In this document: positions 41,026 through 50,901 of the stretch, piece by piece
Layout: each line of letters opens with the position of its first letter
Numbering within the stretch: position 1 is the stretch's first letter
From: UMGS1696 sp045643285
Lineage (GTDB): Bacteria > Bacillota > Clostridia > Oscillospirales > CAG-272
Length of the DNA stretch: 64,000 nucleotides
Assembly (NCBI GenBank): GCA_045643285.1
Contig: JAZUKN010000002.1
Span: 41,324-105,323 of the forward strand
Direction: 5' to 3'
Program-made: the position numbers and the translations under genes
The notes under the pieces: generated by a model
Databases searched by the model: none
What the model was told of the DNA's origin: nothing
Seen by the model: the letters and a program-made list of their open reading frames with translations, nothing else

Positions 41026-41937
41026 ATGGATATAGTAATAGAAAACAATTATGAGGGAAAACTGATAAGGGAAGTATTGCAGAACGAACTCTGTTTCTCG
41101 GCTAACCTCATAAAAAAACTGAAATTTTCCGACGGTGGAATCCTTGTCAACGGCGAATGGAAAACCGTGCGGTATGAACTCAAAAGAGGCGACGTACTGT
41201 CTCTCGCAGTCGAAGACAAACCGGAGGACGTAAGCCCGTACATCATCCCGGTAGATCTCGCGCTTCCGATAATCTACGAGGATGAATACGTCACTGCCGT
41301 CAATAAACCGTACAATATGCCGTCGCATCCGTCGCTCGGGCATCGGCTCGACACCGTCGCAAACGCGCTTGCGTACCATTTTCAGCCGAAAACGTACGTC
41401 TTCCGCCCCGTGAATCGGCTCGACAGAGATACGAGCGGCTGTATGCTCACGGCGAACACAAAGGACGCATCGTATAAGATGTACTCGGCAATGGTCGGCG
41501 GAAAGATACATAAAACATACGTCGCAGTGCTTGACGGCGTGCCGGAGAAAAAAGAAGGAACGCTGACTTCATATATGCACAGACGGGAGGAGAGCATCAT
41601 TGAGAGGGCGGAATGCTCTCCGGATGCGCCCGACGCAAAGATAGCGATAACCGATTATAAAGTCGTGTCCGAGAAGAACGGCAGGTGCATAGTCCTCGCC
41701 TCACCTGTGACCGGAAGAACGCACCAGATTCGCGTACAGTTCGCGTCCGTCGGCTGTCCCGTTTCGGGAGACACGCTGTACGGCACCGAAAGCCCGTTCA
41801 TCAGCCGTCACGCTCTTCACTCGTGGAGAACGGTGTTCCCTCATCCGGCGAGCGGCGAGAATATAACTGTAACGTCGCCGATACCCGACGATATAGCCGC
41901 GCTCATCGACGCATACGGACTTGATTTTTGCGAATGA
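41026..41937 (+). CDS. RluA-family pseudouridine synthase (second paralogue)
   Basis: 303 aa. A degenerate S4-like N-terminus (VLQNELCFSANLIKKLKFSD, then GILVNGEW) precedes the catalytic domain with RPVNRLDRDTSGCMLTAN (Asp nucleophile) and GRTHQIRVQFASVGCPVSGD. It belongs to the RluA/RluD type acting on rRNA; the target is unknown. It is more canonical in its active-site motif than the paralogue at 27.1 kb. Confidence 0.92.
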   Translation: MDIVIENNYEGKLIREVLQNELCFSANLIKKLKFSDGGILVNGEWKTVRYELKRGDVLSLAVEDKPEDVSPYIIPVDLALPIIYEDEYVTAVNKPYNMPSHPSLGHRLDTVANALAYHFQPKTYVFRPVNRLDRDTSGCMLTANTKDASYKMYSAMVGGKIHKTYVAVLDGVPEKKEGTLTSYMHRREESIIERAECSPDAPDAKIAITDYKVVSEKNGRCIVLASPVTGRTHQIRVQFASVGCPVSGDTLYGTESPFISRHALHSWRTVFPHPASGENITVTSPIPDDIAALIDAYGLDFCE

Positions 41938-41952
41938 AAAACGGAGAATAAT

Positions 41953-43035
41953 ATGAAAACGAAAAAAGAAAGAAAAATACCGCTGCGGTGTTTGATCTCC
42001 GCCGCAGTCGGACTTGTCGCGCTCGGCGTGAGGATAGCGGCGAATTATTTCCCGGCTTTCGCCGACTTCTTCAACGATAATATATCGTTTTACCTCAGGG
42101 CGGTTCTTGCGTATGTCACGGCATGGGTACCGTTTTCCGTCGCGGAATACGCACTGCTCGGTATGCCGCTCATCGTCGCGCTGATTTGTTACGCAGTGAT
42201 AAAATGTGCGAACAAAAAAGGCTTTGTCCGCGCGATTTCCTCGCTTGTCGCCGTGGTGATACTTCTTTTCTCGGTGTTCACGTTCAATTTCGGAGTCGGC
42301 TACGAAACAACGCCGCTTGACGCCCGTCTCGGTATAGAAAAGCACGACGTTTCGGCAGAATCGCTCTACGAAACGACGCTTGTCATAACCGAACGGCTCG
42401 GCGAGCTTGAATCAAAAGTGAAGCACAGCGGAAAACAGGGCTTCGTCAGTCCACATACGGAAGCGGAAACAGTTGCGATCTGTTCCGACGCATACACGAA
42501 ACTGAACGAAAAATACGGATTCATAAAATCGTTCCGCGTTCCGGTCAAGACGATGATACTCTCACCGGTGCTGACTTATACGTTCATCACGGGAGAATAC
42601 ACGTTCTTCACCGGGGAGGCGAACATCAACAACAACTACCCCGATTACGTCAACATCTTCACGACGGCGCACGAAATGGCGCATCAGAGAGGAGTGTCGC
42701 GCGAGGACGAGGCGAACTTCGTCGCGTTCCTCGTTTGTATAAATGCCGACGATCCGTCAGTTCGCTATGCCGGATATCTCAGTATGTACGAATACCTGTC
42801 CGGCGCACTGTACGACGCGGACAAAACTATCTATTCGCAGGCGGCGAATACGCTTCCGGCATCTGTCAGATACGACCTCAGATGCGCGTCCGAGTTTTTG
42901 CAGAAGTACAAGGGTTCTCCTGCGGCTGATATAACGGATTCTGTAAACGACGCATATCTCACGGTGCAGGGAACGGACGGAGTCGAAAGCTACGGACTCG
43001 TCGTCGATCTTGCAGTCGCGTACTATAAAAAATAA
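41953..43035 (+). CDS. DUF3810 membrane metalloprotease-like protein
   Basis: 360 aa. Three N-terminal hydrophobic segments (to about residue 115) are followed by an extracytoplasmic domain with the zinc motif HEMAHQRG (HExxH, about residue 238), a downstream EDEANFVAFL (third ligand candidate) and GEYTFFTGEANINN. This is the DUF3810 layout. It is probably a membrane-anchored peptidase, but no substrate is known. It lies in the operon leading to walR. Confidence 0.85.
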   Translation: MKTKKERKIPLRCLISAAVGLVALGVRIAANYFPAFADFFNDNISFYLRAVLAYVTAWVPFSVAEYALLGMPLIVALICYAVIKCANKKGFVRAISSLVAVVILLFSVFTFNFGVGYETTPLDARLGIEKHDVSAESLYETTLVITERLGELESKVKHSGKQGFVSPHTEAETVAICSDAYTKLNEKYGFIKSFRVPVKTMILSPVLTYTFITGEYTFFTGEANINNNYPDYVNIFTTAHEMAHQRGVSREDEANFVAFLVCINADDPSVRYAGYLSMYEYLSGALYDADKTIYSQAANTLPASVRYDLRCASEFLQKYKGSPAADITDSVNDAYLTVQGTDGVESYGLVVDLAVAYYKK

Positions 43036-43055
43036 AAAAACTACAGGAGGTCGGA

Positions 43056-44063
43056 ATGAAGAAAAGACTGATTTCACTTGCCGTAATTGTTGCCGCCGTG
43101 CTGTCTCTCATGCTCGTTCCGGCTGACGCAGGCAAGATACCGACACTTTACCATAACGACGAAGTGTGGTACAGAGACGCGCTTTCTCCGCTTGTTGAAA
43201 GAGACGGTATATACTATGTTCCCGTTGGACTCTTTGAAATGTTCGACGGTGTTTCCGTCATAACGCACGGCGAAGAAAACATACTTATCACAAATAACGA
43301 AACGGGACGGTACATCTCCGCGCTTGTCTCGGACGGAACGGCCGCGCTCGACGGAAAGATAATCGAAACCACGGTGTTCCGTGAGGGCGGAACATACTAT
43401 ATCGGCGCGTCGCTCGCGTGCGAAGTCCTCGGGCTTGAATACGAAGTCATAACTACATCGGACGGGACTCACGCACTGCGCGTGTATTCGGGAGAAACAT
43501 ATTATCTCTTGAACGACCTCGCCGAGATGAGCCGCATCCCCGATGAAGAAAACGGCGAGAGCTATGTCCCCGTTATACAGGAGGACACGCGGAAGACGGT
43601 TTACATTTTCACCGCCTGTACCGAGGGAAACGGAACGGTTTACAGTGAACTGTGCCGCATCGGACTTGGGTTCACCGTGTGCCTGTCGGATGACGCCGAA
43701 CGAGACGACGTATACAGAGCCTCTTCTCACGGAGAATACTGCGTTATCCCCGGGGAGACTGCACCGGAAGTGCTTGACAAACGCTTTTGCGAGTATTCGC
43801 ACTACAATCTTCACGCTCTGCTGTCAACGGGAGACGAAGACGAGGACGAAAAAAACCGCAGAGCAGGTTATGCCGTGATCACTCCCGATTTCACGGTCAA
43901 CGATACCGTCTACGCATATTCGGTGATCGACGAGATAACCGAATTTCTCGATATGAACGGAAAAGCATATATCTATATAGTAAACTCGTGGAACGGCGCG
44001 GAGCTTGTCAGACTGCTCGATGCGCTCGATCCGACGGAATACAGAACGGCAAACATAAGATAA
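43056..44063 (+). CDS. Exported protein with copper-amine-oxidase-like stalk domain
   Basis: 335 aa. Signal peptide (KKRLISLAVIVAAVLSLMLVPADAGK) followed by stalk-type repeats: SPLVERDGIYYVPVGLFEMF, ENILITNNETGRYISALV and GTYYIGASLACEVLGLEYEV. This domain is common in Firmicutes surface proteins. The C-terminal half (from about residue 185) is of unknown fold with YIYIVNSWNGAELVRLLDAL. The role is probably cell-surface. AGGAGG lies before the ATG. It directly precedes walR. Confidence 0.75.
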   Translation: MKKRLISLAVIVAAVLSLMLVPADAGKIPTLYHNDEVWYRDALSPLVERDGIYYVPVGLFEMFDGVSVITHGEENILITNNETGRYISALVSDGTAALDGKIIETTVFREGGTYYIGASLACEVLGLEYEVITTSDGTHALRVYSGETYYLLNDLAEMSRIPDEENGESYVPVIQEDTRKTVYIFTACTEGNGTVYSELCRIGLGFTVCLSDDAERDDVYRASSHGEYCVIPGETAPEVLDKRFCEYSHYNLHALLSTGDEDEDEKNRRAGYAVITPDFTVNDTVYAYSVIDEITEFLDMNGKAYIYIVNSWNGAELVRLLDALDPTEYRTANIR

Positions 44064-44080
44064 AGAAAGGACGGATGGTA

Positions 44081-44788
44081 ATGGAAAACAAAAAGAAAAT
44101 TCTTGTTGTTGAGGATGAGAAGAACATTGCGGTAGTCCTTGCGTACAATATCAAAAAAGAGGGCTACGACTGCGATGTCGCATACGACGGCGAGACAGGA
44201 CTGAAAATGGCGCTCTCGGGCGGATATGACTTGATACTGCTCGACATAATGCTCCCGAAGATGACGGGTTTTGAGGTCTGCGAGCAGGTCAGATACAAGA
44301 GCCAGGTGCCGATCATTTTCGTGACTGCGCGTGAGGAAGAAAAAGACCGGATCCTCGGACTTGAAACGGGCGCTGACGACTACGTGACAAAGCCGTTTTC
44401 GTTCAGAGAGCTTATGGCGAGAGTCAGAGCAAACATACGCCGCTCGTCCGGTGAGGTGACAAAAGAAGCATCAGCCGGTGAAGAAAAGATCGTGACCGGA
44501 GAGCTTGTGATAGACCCCGATCATTATTCCGTGACGATACGCGGCGAGCAGGTGGAACTGTCAAAAAAGGACTACGACTTCATTTTGTTCCTTGCAAAGG
44601 ATATGGGCAAGGTTTACTCAAGGGAAGACCTGCTTGAAAAGATCTGGGGTTATGACGACTATTACGGAGACATACGGATAGTTGACGTGACGGTGTCGAG
44701 GATTCGCAAAAAAATAGAGAAAGACCCTGCAAGACCGGAATATCTGCAAACGAAGCGCGGCGTGGGATATTATCTTTGCGAAAGATAA
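44081..44788 (+). CDS. walR: OmpR-family response regulator, WalR-like
   Basis: 235 aa. Receiver domain with phospho-acceptor Asp55 (LLDIMLPKMTGFE), acidic pocket VVEDE and Lys in ADDYVTKPFS; the C-terminal winged helix ends DVTVSRIRKKIEKDP...TKRGVGYYL. Together with the downstream PAS-containing kinase and two YycH/YycI-like proteins this is the WalRK plan that controls cell-wall turnover. I start at ATG 44081 (AAGGA 9 bases away) rather than 44075. The operon continues, but repeat copy F intervenes before the kinase. Confidence 0.88.
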   Translation: MENKKKILVVEDEKNIAVVLAYNIKKEGYDCDVAYDGETGLKMALSGGYDLILLDIMLPKMTGFEVCEQVRYKSQVPIIFVTAREEEKDRILGLETGADDYVTKPFSFRELMARVRANIRRSSGEVTKEASAGEEKIVTGELVIDPDHYSVTIRGEQVELSKKDYDFILFLAKDMGKVYSREDLLEKIWGYDDYYGDIRIVDVTVSRIRKKIEKDPARPEYLQTKRGVGYYLCER

Positions 44789-45210
44789 AAAATTTCGCCG
44801 CAGGCGAACATCGCGGCTTTGAACGATATATCATTCTAATTTATCGTAGGGCGGGGGCTTGTCTCCCGCCGCCGGATTTGCACGAACCACACGGCTACAA
44901 ATCAAACGAACGTCTTAAAATCTGCCTCCCTTGTGTAAAGGGAGGTGGCACGGCTTGCCGTGACGGAAGGATTGTTGTAAGGTAGAAAACACTTCGTGTT
45001 TTCAAATATGTTTTCTGTCCTACGCGGACGGCGGACAAGAGCGTACCGCGACGCTCTTGTCAATCACCGCGCTTAGGGGGAAGGTCGCTACGCTCTATTC
45101 CCCCTAAGAACCCCTTTGTTACAAAGTAACTGCAAGACTTTCGCTCACTTTGTCTAATTCTTTATTCTTCATTCTTCATCATTCATTATTCATTAAGAAA
45201 TGCTTCTCTT
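44789..45210 (-). repeat. Modular hairpin repeat, copy F (inverted), between walR and walK
   Basis: A 458-base gap in a two-component operon. From left: TTCGCC-GCA-GGCGAA (44793-44807), GGCGGG...CCCGCC, a reversed half of the GGCTCCCTC element (44925-44972), then the hairpin mosaic read backwards: GAAAACAC-TTC-GTGTTTTC (44985-45003), a GACAAGAGCGT/ACGCTCTTGTC stem (about 45033-45060), the G-rich/C-rich pair, GTTAC-AAA-GTAAC, and the heptamer array (about 45155-45195). No gene or clear promoter is seen inside. Confidence 0.88.
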
Positions 45211-45246
45211 CGCCTAAAACTAAACTTTATCATAAAGGACACTTCA

Positions 45247-47076
45247 ATGCTGAAAAGTCTTTACTTCAAAATCGTTCTCATTCTGCTGATTTTTATAATC
45301 GCGGTCATGGCGACCGTCGGTGCTATTCTGATGAGCGGCGTCAGCTCGTACTACAACACCGATTTCAGCAAGCAAATGGAGAACTGCTTCGATACCGACG
45401 GCACTCTCATGTCGGACTTGCACCAGTCAGCGTCACTGTACGCGATGAAAAACATACTTGCGTCGTACGGCAGTATCCTCGGCATCGACCAGTACAGGAA
45501 TTACTATATTCTGAACACTGACGGAATCCCGCTCGCAGGATCCGACAGCACGCTCAGTCAGTCGCTTGAGATCACGCCGAACATCCTTGCCGCTATCAGC
45601 GGACGGGACGGCAACACCTCGACCGGCGCACTTGACTATTCCGACTGGGCGGTACGCATCACTTCCGAGAGCGAGGACGGCGGTGACTATATCATCTACA
45701 TCAAAGATTCGCTCGACGAAATGAAAGAACTCACAAACATTCTCTTCCGAATCATCATTCAAGCGGTCATCGTCGGCGTGATCATCGCAGTCATACTGTC
45801 GTTCTTCCTTGCAAAGTCCATTTCTTCGCCGCTGAAGACGCTGACCGAGGGAACAAAGCTCGTTGCGTCCGGTGAATTCTCGCACGAAATCGGAATACAG
45901 TCAGAAGATGAGATCGGCGTGCTTGCGGAGAGCTTCAACACGATGAGAGAGCGGCTCCGCGACACTATCGAAGAGGTAAACGGCGAGCGTGAGAAGCTCG
46001 ACACAGTTCTCACCTGTATGCGCGACGCCGTTGTGGCGTTTGCCGCCGACGGTACGCTCATCCACTGCAACAACAGTGCGGAAGAGCTTTTCGCAGACGA
46101 TTTCTCTGCTGGTGAATTGTCGCTTGAGACGTGCATCGAACGTCTCGACATTCCTCTTTCGGTCGACGGAAACCGGATCGAGCTGACTTCCGCCGACGCC
46201 GCAGTCGAGAACACGCGCGACGGCTTCATCTTCCGCGACAGAATAATGAACTCCCGCGTGTACGACGTCAGCTTCGCCGTTATCCGCTATGTAAGCGAAA
46301 ACAGCCAGGCGTCGGGCTGCCTTATAATCATCCACGACACCACTGCACGCTACGAGCTTGACGAGAGCAGACGCGAGTTTGTCGCAAACGTCTCTCACGA
46401 GCTGAGAACGCCGCTTACTTCGATAAAATCCGCAACGGAAACCGTTCGCTATGATCCCGAAATGGACGAGCCGACAAAGGAATACTTCCTCGACATCGTT
46501 CTCGACGAAACGGACAGAATGACGAGTATCGTCTCCGACCTGCTCACGCTGTCACGCCTTGACAACAAGCGTACAAAATGGAACATCGAAACGTTCGACG
46601 TGAAGCAGATGCTCCGCCGAATAGTTGAAAAAATGCTCGGCTCATTTGAGGAACACAAGCATAAGGTCTCATTCGGTGCGTACAAGACTGTCCCCGAGAT
46701 CACTGCGGACAGGCAGAGGATCGAGCAGGTGTTCATCAATATCATATCGAACGCAATAAAATATACACCCGACGGCGGTCACATCGACATCAAACTGATG
46801 AACTCGCAGAACGTCGGAATGATACTCGTAAAGATCACGGACAACGGCATCGGCATTCCCGAAGAGGACGTCGGGCATCTGTTCGAGCGATTCTACAGAG
46901 TTGAAAAATCACGTACACAGGACGCTGGCGGAACGGGACTCGGACTAGCGATAGCCAAGGAATTTGTCGCGGCTCACGGCGGTAATATATCCGTTGAAAG
47001 CAAGGTCGGAGTCGGAACGGCGATCTCGATCGAGCTTCCCGTTGAGTGCGCGCTGAAAACCGAAAAGCGCAGATAA
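45247..47076 (+). CDS. walK: Sensor histidine kinase, WalK-like
   Basis: 609 aa. Transmembrane helix 1 (about 7-28), extracytoplasmic sensor domain (about 30-160), transmembrane helix 2 (about 165-188), HAMP (189-240), PAS (about 245-365), HisKA with His384 in SHELRTPLTSIKS, and HATPase_c with N box NIISNAIKYTPDGG, G1 DNGIGIPEE and G2 GGTGLGLAIAKE. The domain order is that of WalK. It senses the state of the wall and phosphorylates WalR. It is normally close to walR; here it is 458 bases away with an inverted repeat between. Confidence 0.9.
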   Translation: MLKSLYFKIVLILLIFIIAVMATVGAILMSGVSSYYNTDFSKQMENCFDTDGTLMSDLHQSASLYAMKNILASYGSILGIDQYRNYYILNTDGIPLAGSDSTLSQSLEITPNILAAISGRDGNTSTGALDYSDWAVRITSESEDGGDYIIYIKDSLDEMKELTNILFRIIIQAVIVGVIIAVILSFFLAKSISSPLKTLTEGTKLVASGEFSHEIGIQSEDEIGVLAESFNTMRERLRDTIEEVNGEREKLDTVLTCMRDAVVAFAADGTLIHCNNSAEELFADDFSAGELSLETCIERLDIPLSVDGNRIELTSADAAVENTRDGFIFRDRIMNSRVYDVSFAVIRYVSENSQASGCLIIIHDTTARYELDESRREFVANVSHELRTPLTSIKSATETVRYDPEMDEPTKEYFLDIVLDETDRMTSIVSDLLTLSRLDNKRTKWNIETFDVKQMLRRIVEKMLGSFEEHKHKVSFGAYKTVPEITADRQRIEQVFINIISNAIKYTPDGGHIDIKLMNSQNVGMILVKITDNGIGIPEEDVGHLFERFYRVEKSRTQDAGGTGLGLAIAKEFVAAHGGNISVESKVGVGTAISIELPVECALKTEKRR

Positions 47077-47087
47077 TGGAGCAAATT

Positions 47088-48467
47088 ATGGACGGCAGAA
47101 GAAAGAATAAGATCGAAGAAAAGATACTGCTTCTCGTAACGGGCGGTCTTTTCGTCGCGCTCATCGTTCTTACCGTCTTTCTTACAAAAGCCTTTACTTC
47201 GTCGTCGGACGAAATAAGCGGAGGCTTTGATCTGAGTACAATCACCTCCGACGAGACGGAATACGTCGATGTGTCTGACGTTTTCCTGCCGGAATTTATC
47301 GGTATAACCGCAAAAGGGAAGAGAGTCGGCGTGTCGTCCGAGATAGTCGCCGAGGATATTTTCGGCACGCTGTCTCCGACAGTTGCGTATATCCTTTCAA
47401 AAAGCGACGGAGAAACGGTCGGGGAGGACGAATGGGATTCGCTCACCGGACTTGATTCTTCCGCCTATATCAGATTCCATTCGCAGATGCCCGAAAGAGT
47501 AGTCCGCTACTTCTGCGCAGGCTGTCCGGAGGACTATGACGTGAGCGGAGAGACGGCATACATCTATGAAATGTTCGTCATCCCGTTTTCGCGCGTGGAC
47601 GACAGCGTCAGAATGTACACGCGCTCGCTCGACGGCACCGTACTGCGTTACACCGTAACAGAGCCGGAGACTTATATCTCGTCAGCTGAACTTGACACGC
47701 TGACCGAGGCTTACGTTTCGGGACTGACTGTATTTGCCTTCGCCGGGAATTCGTTTGATAATCTGTCATACACCGAGCCGGTTTTCACCGAAAATGTAAA
47801 AATGCCTAACCTCATCATTACGAAAGGCACGGCACAGTTCATATATGACTCGGTTTCGGGCGTGAAAAAAGTGATCGGAGAATTCGGAATGAATCCCGAT
47901 AAGATCAGCGAATCGGGCGACGAAGACGACAGCTCGGTCGGATATATCGACTCGCGCGGCGCATTCTACGTCAGAGATTCCGCATTTGAGTACCGCGCAG
48001 CGTCGGACGGCGTGGAAATATCGAGCTTTGCCGGTTATTCGGAGAACGGCGACTATTCCATTGAGGATTACATCCGCGCCGCAGTTATACTGTATAAAAA
48101 CGTTCGCGCGCTTGACAGAAATTTCGCGGGAGCGGACGCAGGCTGTGTTCTGACCTCGGTTTCGGCAAAAAACGGACGTGTGACGGTCGAGCTTTCGTAC
48201 ACCGTCGACAATACAATGATAAAAGGGATGCCGCCGGCACTTTACTGCGTTTTTGAAAACGGCTTCATGAAAGAAGCGTCGCTCTATACAGTTGCAGTGC
48301 GCGAAAGAAACGACAGTACCGTACTTATCCCCGAGACTGCATTTGCGGCTCATATCTCTAAATACGGCACGGCGGTTTACAACGCTTCTCTCTGCTACCG
48401 CGCGGATTACATTTCTGAATCCGTGAAAGCCGAGTGGACGGCGGACTATAAAACGGAGGAAAACTGA
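47088..48467 (+). CDS. YycH-like extracytoplasmic protein
   Basis: 459 aa with one N-terminal membrane helix (EEKILLLVTGGLFVALIVLT) and a long outer domain of mixed strands. Position after walK, single-span topology and size fit YycH (WalH), which restrains WalK through its membrane helix. Sequence resemblance is weak by eye, so the call rests mostly on synteny. I start at the ATG with GGAG 6 bases upstream. Its stop overlaps the next start (TGATG). Confidence 0.55.
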   Translation: MDGRRKNKIEEKILLLVTGGLFVALIVLTVFLTKAFTSSSDEISGGFDLSTITSDETEYVDVSDVFLPEFIGITAKGKRVGVSSEIVAEDIFGTLSPTVAYILSKSDGETVGEDEWDSLTGLDSSAYIRFHSQMPERVVRYFCAGCPEDYDVSGETAYIYEMFVIPFSRVDDSVRMYTRSLDGTVLRYTVTEPETYISSAELDTLTEAYVSGLTVFAFAGNSFDNLSYTEPVFTENVKMPNLIITKGTAQFIYDSVSGVKKVIGEFGMNPDKISESGDEDDSSVGYIDSRGAFYVRDSAFEYRAASDGVEISSFAGYSENGDYSIEDYIRAAVILYKNVRALDRNFAGADAGCVLTSVSAKNGRVTVELSYTVDNTMIKGMPPALYCVFENGFMKEASLYTVAVRERNDSTVLIPETAFAAHISKYGTAVYNASLCYRADYISESVKAEWTADYKTEEN

Positions 48468-49381
48468 TGGAACACAAACGGATAATGATCATCCTCGCAT
48501 CGGTTCTGCTTGCCGCTTGTATCATTGTGACAGCCATACTTGTTTCCGTGAATATAAAGAAGAACAGCCTGCCCGATACAGCAGTCGACGACATAATAGC
48601 ACTGCTCGAAGATAGCGGTATCGACATAGACCGCGAGCTTATTCCGAAAAACACGCGCACTGGAAAGGTGTATATCTTCGGAACGGACGACTACGGGGTG
48701 ACGGTTTCGTCTCTTCTCACCGGAGAGAGCGTGAAGTCGCGCTACGCTGTACCGGGCGGCGAGATAATAACGACCGACGGCGGAAAGCTGCTTGAACTCG
48801 GCGACGATTTCTCGTTCCGCTATTCCTCTGACGGAGAGAAAAAAGACGCACCGGATACGGACTCGCTCGAAGATGTTTCGGGAACGATTTCCGATGCCTA
48901 CAGAAAGAAGATCGTCTCGGAGGCAGTCGGTTTTCTCGACAGCGGAAGCACGGACTTCGACCTCAGCGGAAAGATCACCGCTTTAACGGAGATCGTGAAG
49001 ATCTGCTCTGACGGAGGAAAATACTACGCCGTCTGCTCGCGTAAGATCGACGGAGTCGAGGTCGCCGACAATGTGGCAGTCTGTACTCTTGAAGACGGAC
49101 AGGTGACATACGCCGAGGGACGCTGGTGTTTTCTCAGCGGAGGAGAGGAGTATTCCGCGCAGCTTTCGGATATACTGAATATACTGTTTAACGTGAGCAG
49201 TGAAATAAAGCCGGAGGAGGGCAGACGCGCACGGATAACATCCGTCGGAATGTGCTATTCGCTGTACTATTACGGCGGAGGAGAGAAGTTCTGCCTCATT
49301 CCGTGCCGACAGATCACGACGGAAAACGACGGAGATTACATTTTCAGTTCCCTTGACGGTACTCTTTACACAAAGAAATGA
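48467..49381 (+). CDS. YycI-like extracytoplasmic protein
   Basis: 304 aa. N-terminal membrane helix (IMIILASVLLAACIIVTAIL) then an outer domain ending in ARITSVGMCYSLYYYGGG and CLIPCRQITTENDGDYIF. YycI (WalI) has this topology, length and place in the operon, and partners with YycH. The metallo-beta-lactamase YycJ that often follows is absent; murA comes next. GGAGG precedes the ATG. Confidence 0.55.
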   Translation: MEHKRIMIILASVLLAACIIVTAILVSVNIKKNSLPDTAVDDIIALLEDSGIDIDRELIPKNTRTGKVYIFGTDDYGVTVSSLLTGESVKSRYAVPGGEIITTDGGKLLELGDDFSFRYSSDGEKKDAPDTDSLEDVSGTISDAYRKKIVSEAVGFLDSGSTDFDLSGKITALTEIVKICSDGGKYYAVCSRKIDGVEVADNVAVCTLEDGQVTYAEGRWCFLSGGEEYSAQLSDILNILFNVSSEIKPEEGRRARITSVGMCYSLYYYGGGEKFCLIPCRQITTENDGDYIFSSLDGTLYTKK

Positions 49382-49452
49382 TGCGAATATATGATAATAT
49401 TATGCAGAATATACATTAAGTATTAAATTTGTGAAAATTCTGCAAAAAACTA

Positions 49453-49481
49453 TTTTCATTTGTGTCACACAATGGTATAAT
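49453..49481 (+). promoter_or_regulatory. Promoter of murA
   Basis: TTTTCA (49453-49458), 17-base spacer, TATAAT (49476-49481). The leader to the ATG is about 100 bases. Confidence 0.65.
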
Positions 49482-49583
49482 ATCTCTGTATTATGATTTA
49501 TAAGTGTGTCCGTTTGCGGATAACTTCTGTCAGAAATTTGAAAATAAGCCTTGTCCGGCAGTGAAAGGCATCGGTAATAATAT

Positions 49584-50876
49584 ATGGAAAAAATAGTGAT
49601 AAACGGAGGCAAACCGCTTTTCGGGTCTGTCGAAATATCCGGCTCGAAAAACGCCGCGCTTCCCATTATCTTTGCGTGTGTTCTTGTTAAAGGCAAATGC
49701 GTGCTTGAAAATATTCCGGCGATCTCGGATCTCAAGTTCTCCTTTGATATTCTTTCGGGTATCGGCGCGAAGGTCAGAATGCTCGGTAAGACCACTTACG
49801 AGGTGGACTGCACAGACGTTAAACCGGGGGTATCCGATTACGAGCTTGTCCGCAGGATCCGCGGATCGTACTATCTGCTTGGCGCGGAGTTCGGACGCTT
49901 CGGTTATGCAAAGGTCGGACTTCCCGGCGGATGCAACTTCGGCGTCAGACCGATAGACCAGCATATCAAAGGCTTTGAAGCACTCGGCGGAGAGACATCA
50001 ACCGAGGGCGGATACGTTGAGATAAAGTCCGAAAACAGACGTCCCACCGGTGCGAATATCTATTTTGACGTTTCCTCAGTCGGCGCAACGCTCAACGTTA
50101 TGCTTGCCGCCGCTACGGCTGACGGGTTCACAGTCATCGAAAACGCCGCACGCGAGCCGCATATCGTCGACTGCGCGAACTTCCTCAACACCTGCGGAGC
50201 AAAGATAAGCGGCGCAGGCTCGGATACGATTAAGATAAAAGGTGTGCCGGAGCTTCACGGCTGCACTTATACGATAATCCCCGATATGATAGAGGCAGGA
50301 ACGTTCCTTGCGGCTGCTGTTGCGACACACGGCTCCGTCAGAGTCACGAACGTCATCCCGAAGCACCTCGAATCCATTACCGCAAAGCTCGAAGAAATGG
50401 GCGCAGAGGTCGAAGAATTTGATGAAGCTGTCCACGTTTCCGCACCGGGCGCACTGAGAAGAACGAACATCAAGACGCTTCCGTACCCGGGATTCCCGAC
50501 GGATATGCACCCACAGCTTACCGCGGTTCTCTGCGGAGTGAACGGCACGAGCTATATCAACGAAAGCATCTATGAAAACAGATTCAGATACGTTGAAGAG
50601 CTGAAGCGTATGGGCGCGAATATCAAGGTCGACGGAAGAATAGTCACCGTTGAAGGCGGCGCACCTCTTACACCGGCGAAGGTCGTTGCGACAGATCTGC
50701 GCGGCGGTGCGGCTGTTCTCATTCTCGCGCTTATGACAAACGGCGAGAGCGAGATCACCGAGATACGCCTTGTCGAAAGAGGCTACGACGATATCGTCGG
50801 CAAGCTGAAGTCACTCGGAGCAGACATAAAGAAAGTGATCCTTCCCGACCCTGTCGAGGAACTGGAAGCACTGTAA
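49584..50876 (+). CDS. murA: UDP-N-acetylglucosamine 1-carboxyvinyltransferase
   Basis: First committed step of peptidoglycan synthesis: moves enolpyruvate from PEP to UDP-GlcNAc. 430 aa, normal. The catalytic and fosfomycin-binding cysteine is present as Cys117 in LPGGCNFGVRPIDQH. Lys22 in SGSKNAALP and PYPGFPTDMHPQ are conserved. Firmicutes often have two copies (MurA and MurZ); which one this is cannot be told. Placement next to the WalRK cluster makes functional sense. Confidence 0.97.
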   Translation: MEKIVINGGKPLFGSVEISGSKNAALPIIFACVLVKGKCVLENIPAISDLKFSFDILSGIGAKVRMLGKTTYEVDCTDVKPGVSDYELVRRIRGSYYLLGAEFGRFGYAKVGLPGGCNFGVRPIDQHIKGFEALGGETSTEGGYVEIKSENRRPTGANIYFDVSSVGATLNVMLAAATADGFTVIENAAREPHIVDCANFLNTCGAKISGAGSDTIKIKGVPELHGCTYTIIPDMIEAGTFLAAAVATHGSVRVTNVIPKHLESITAKLEEMGAEVEEFDEAVHVSAPGALRRTNIKTLPYPGFPTDMHPQLTAVLCGVNGTSYINESIYENRFRYVEELKRMGANIKVDGRIVTVEGGAPLTPAKVVATDLRGGAAVLILALMTNGESEITEIRLVERGYDDIVGKLKSLGADIKKVILPDPVEELEAL

Positions 50877-50901
50877 GATATACGAAAAGAGGTTTATAAA
50901 A

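Noticed and set aside
42123..42320. Short alternative-frame ORFs inside identified genes
   Set aside because: No ribosome binding sites and no recognisable domains; they are shadows of the coding frame.
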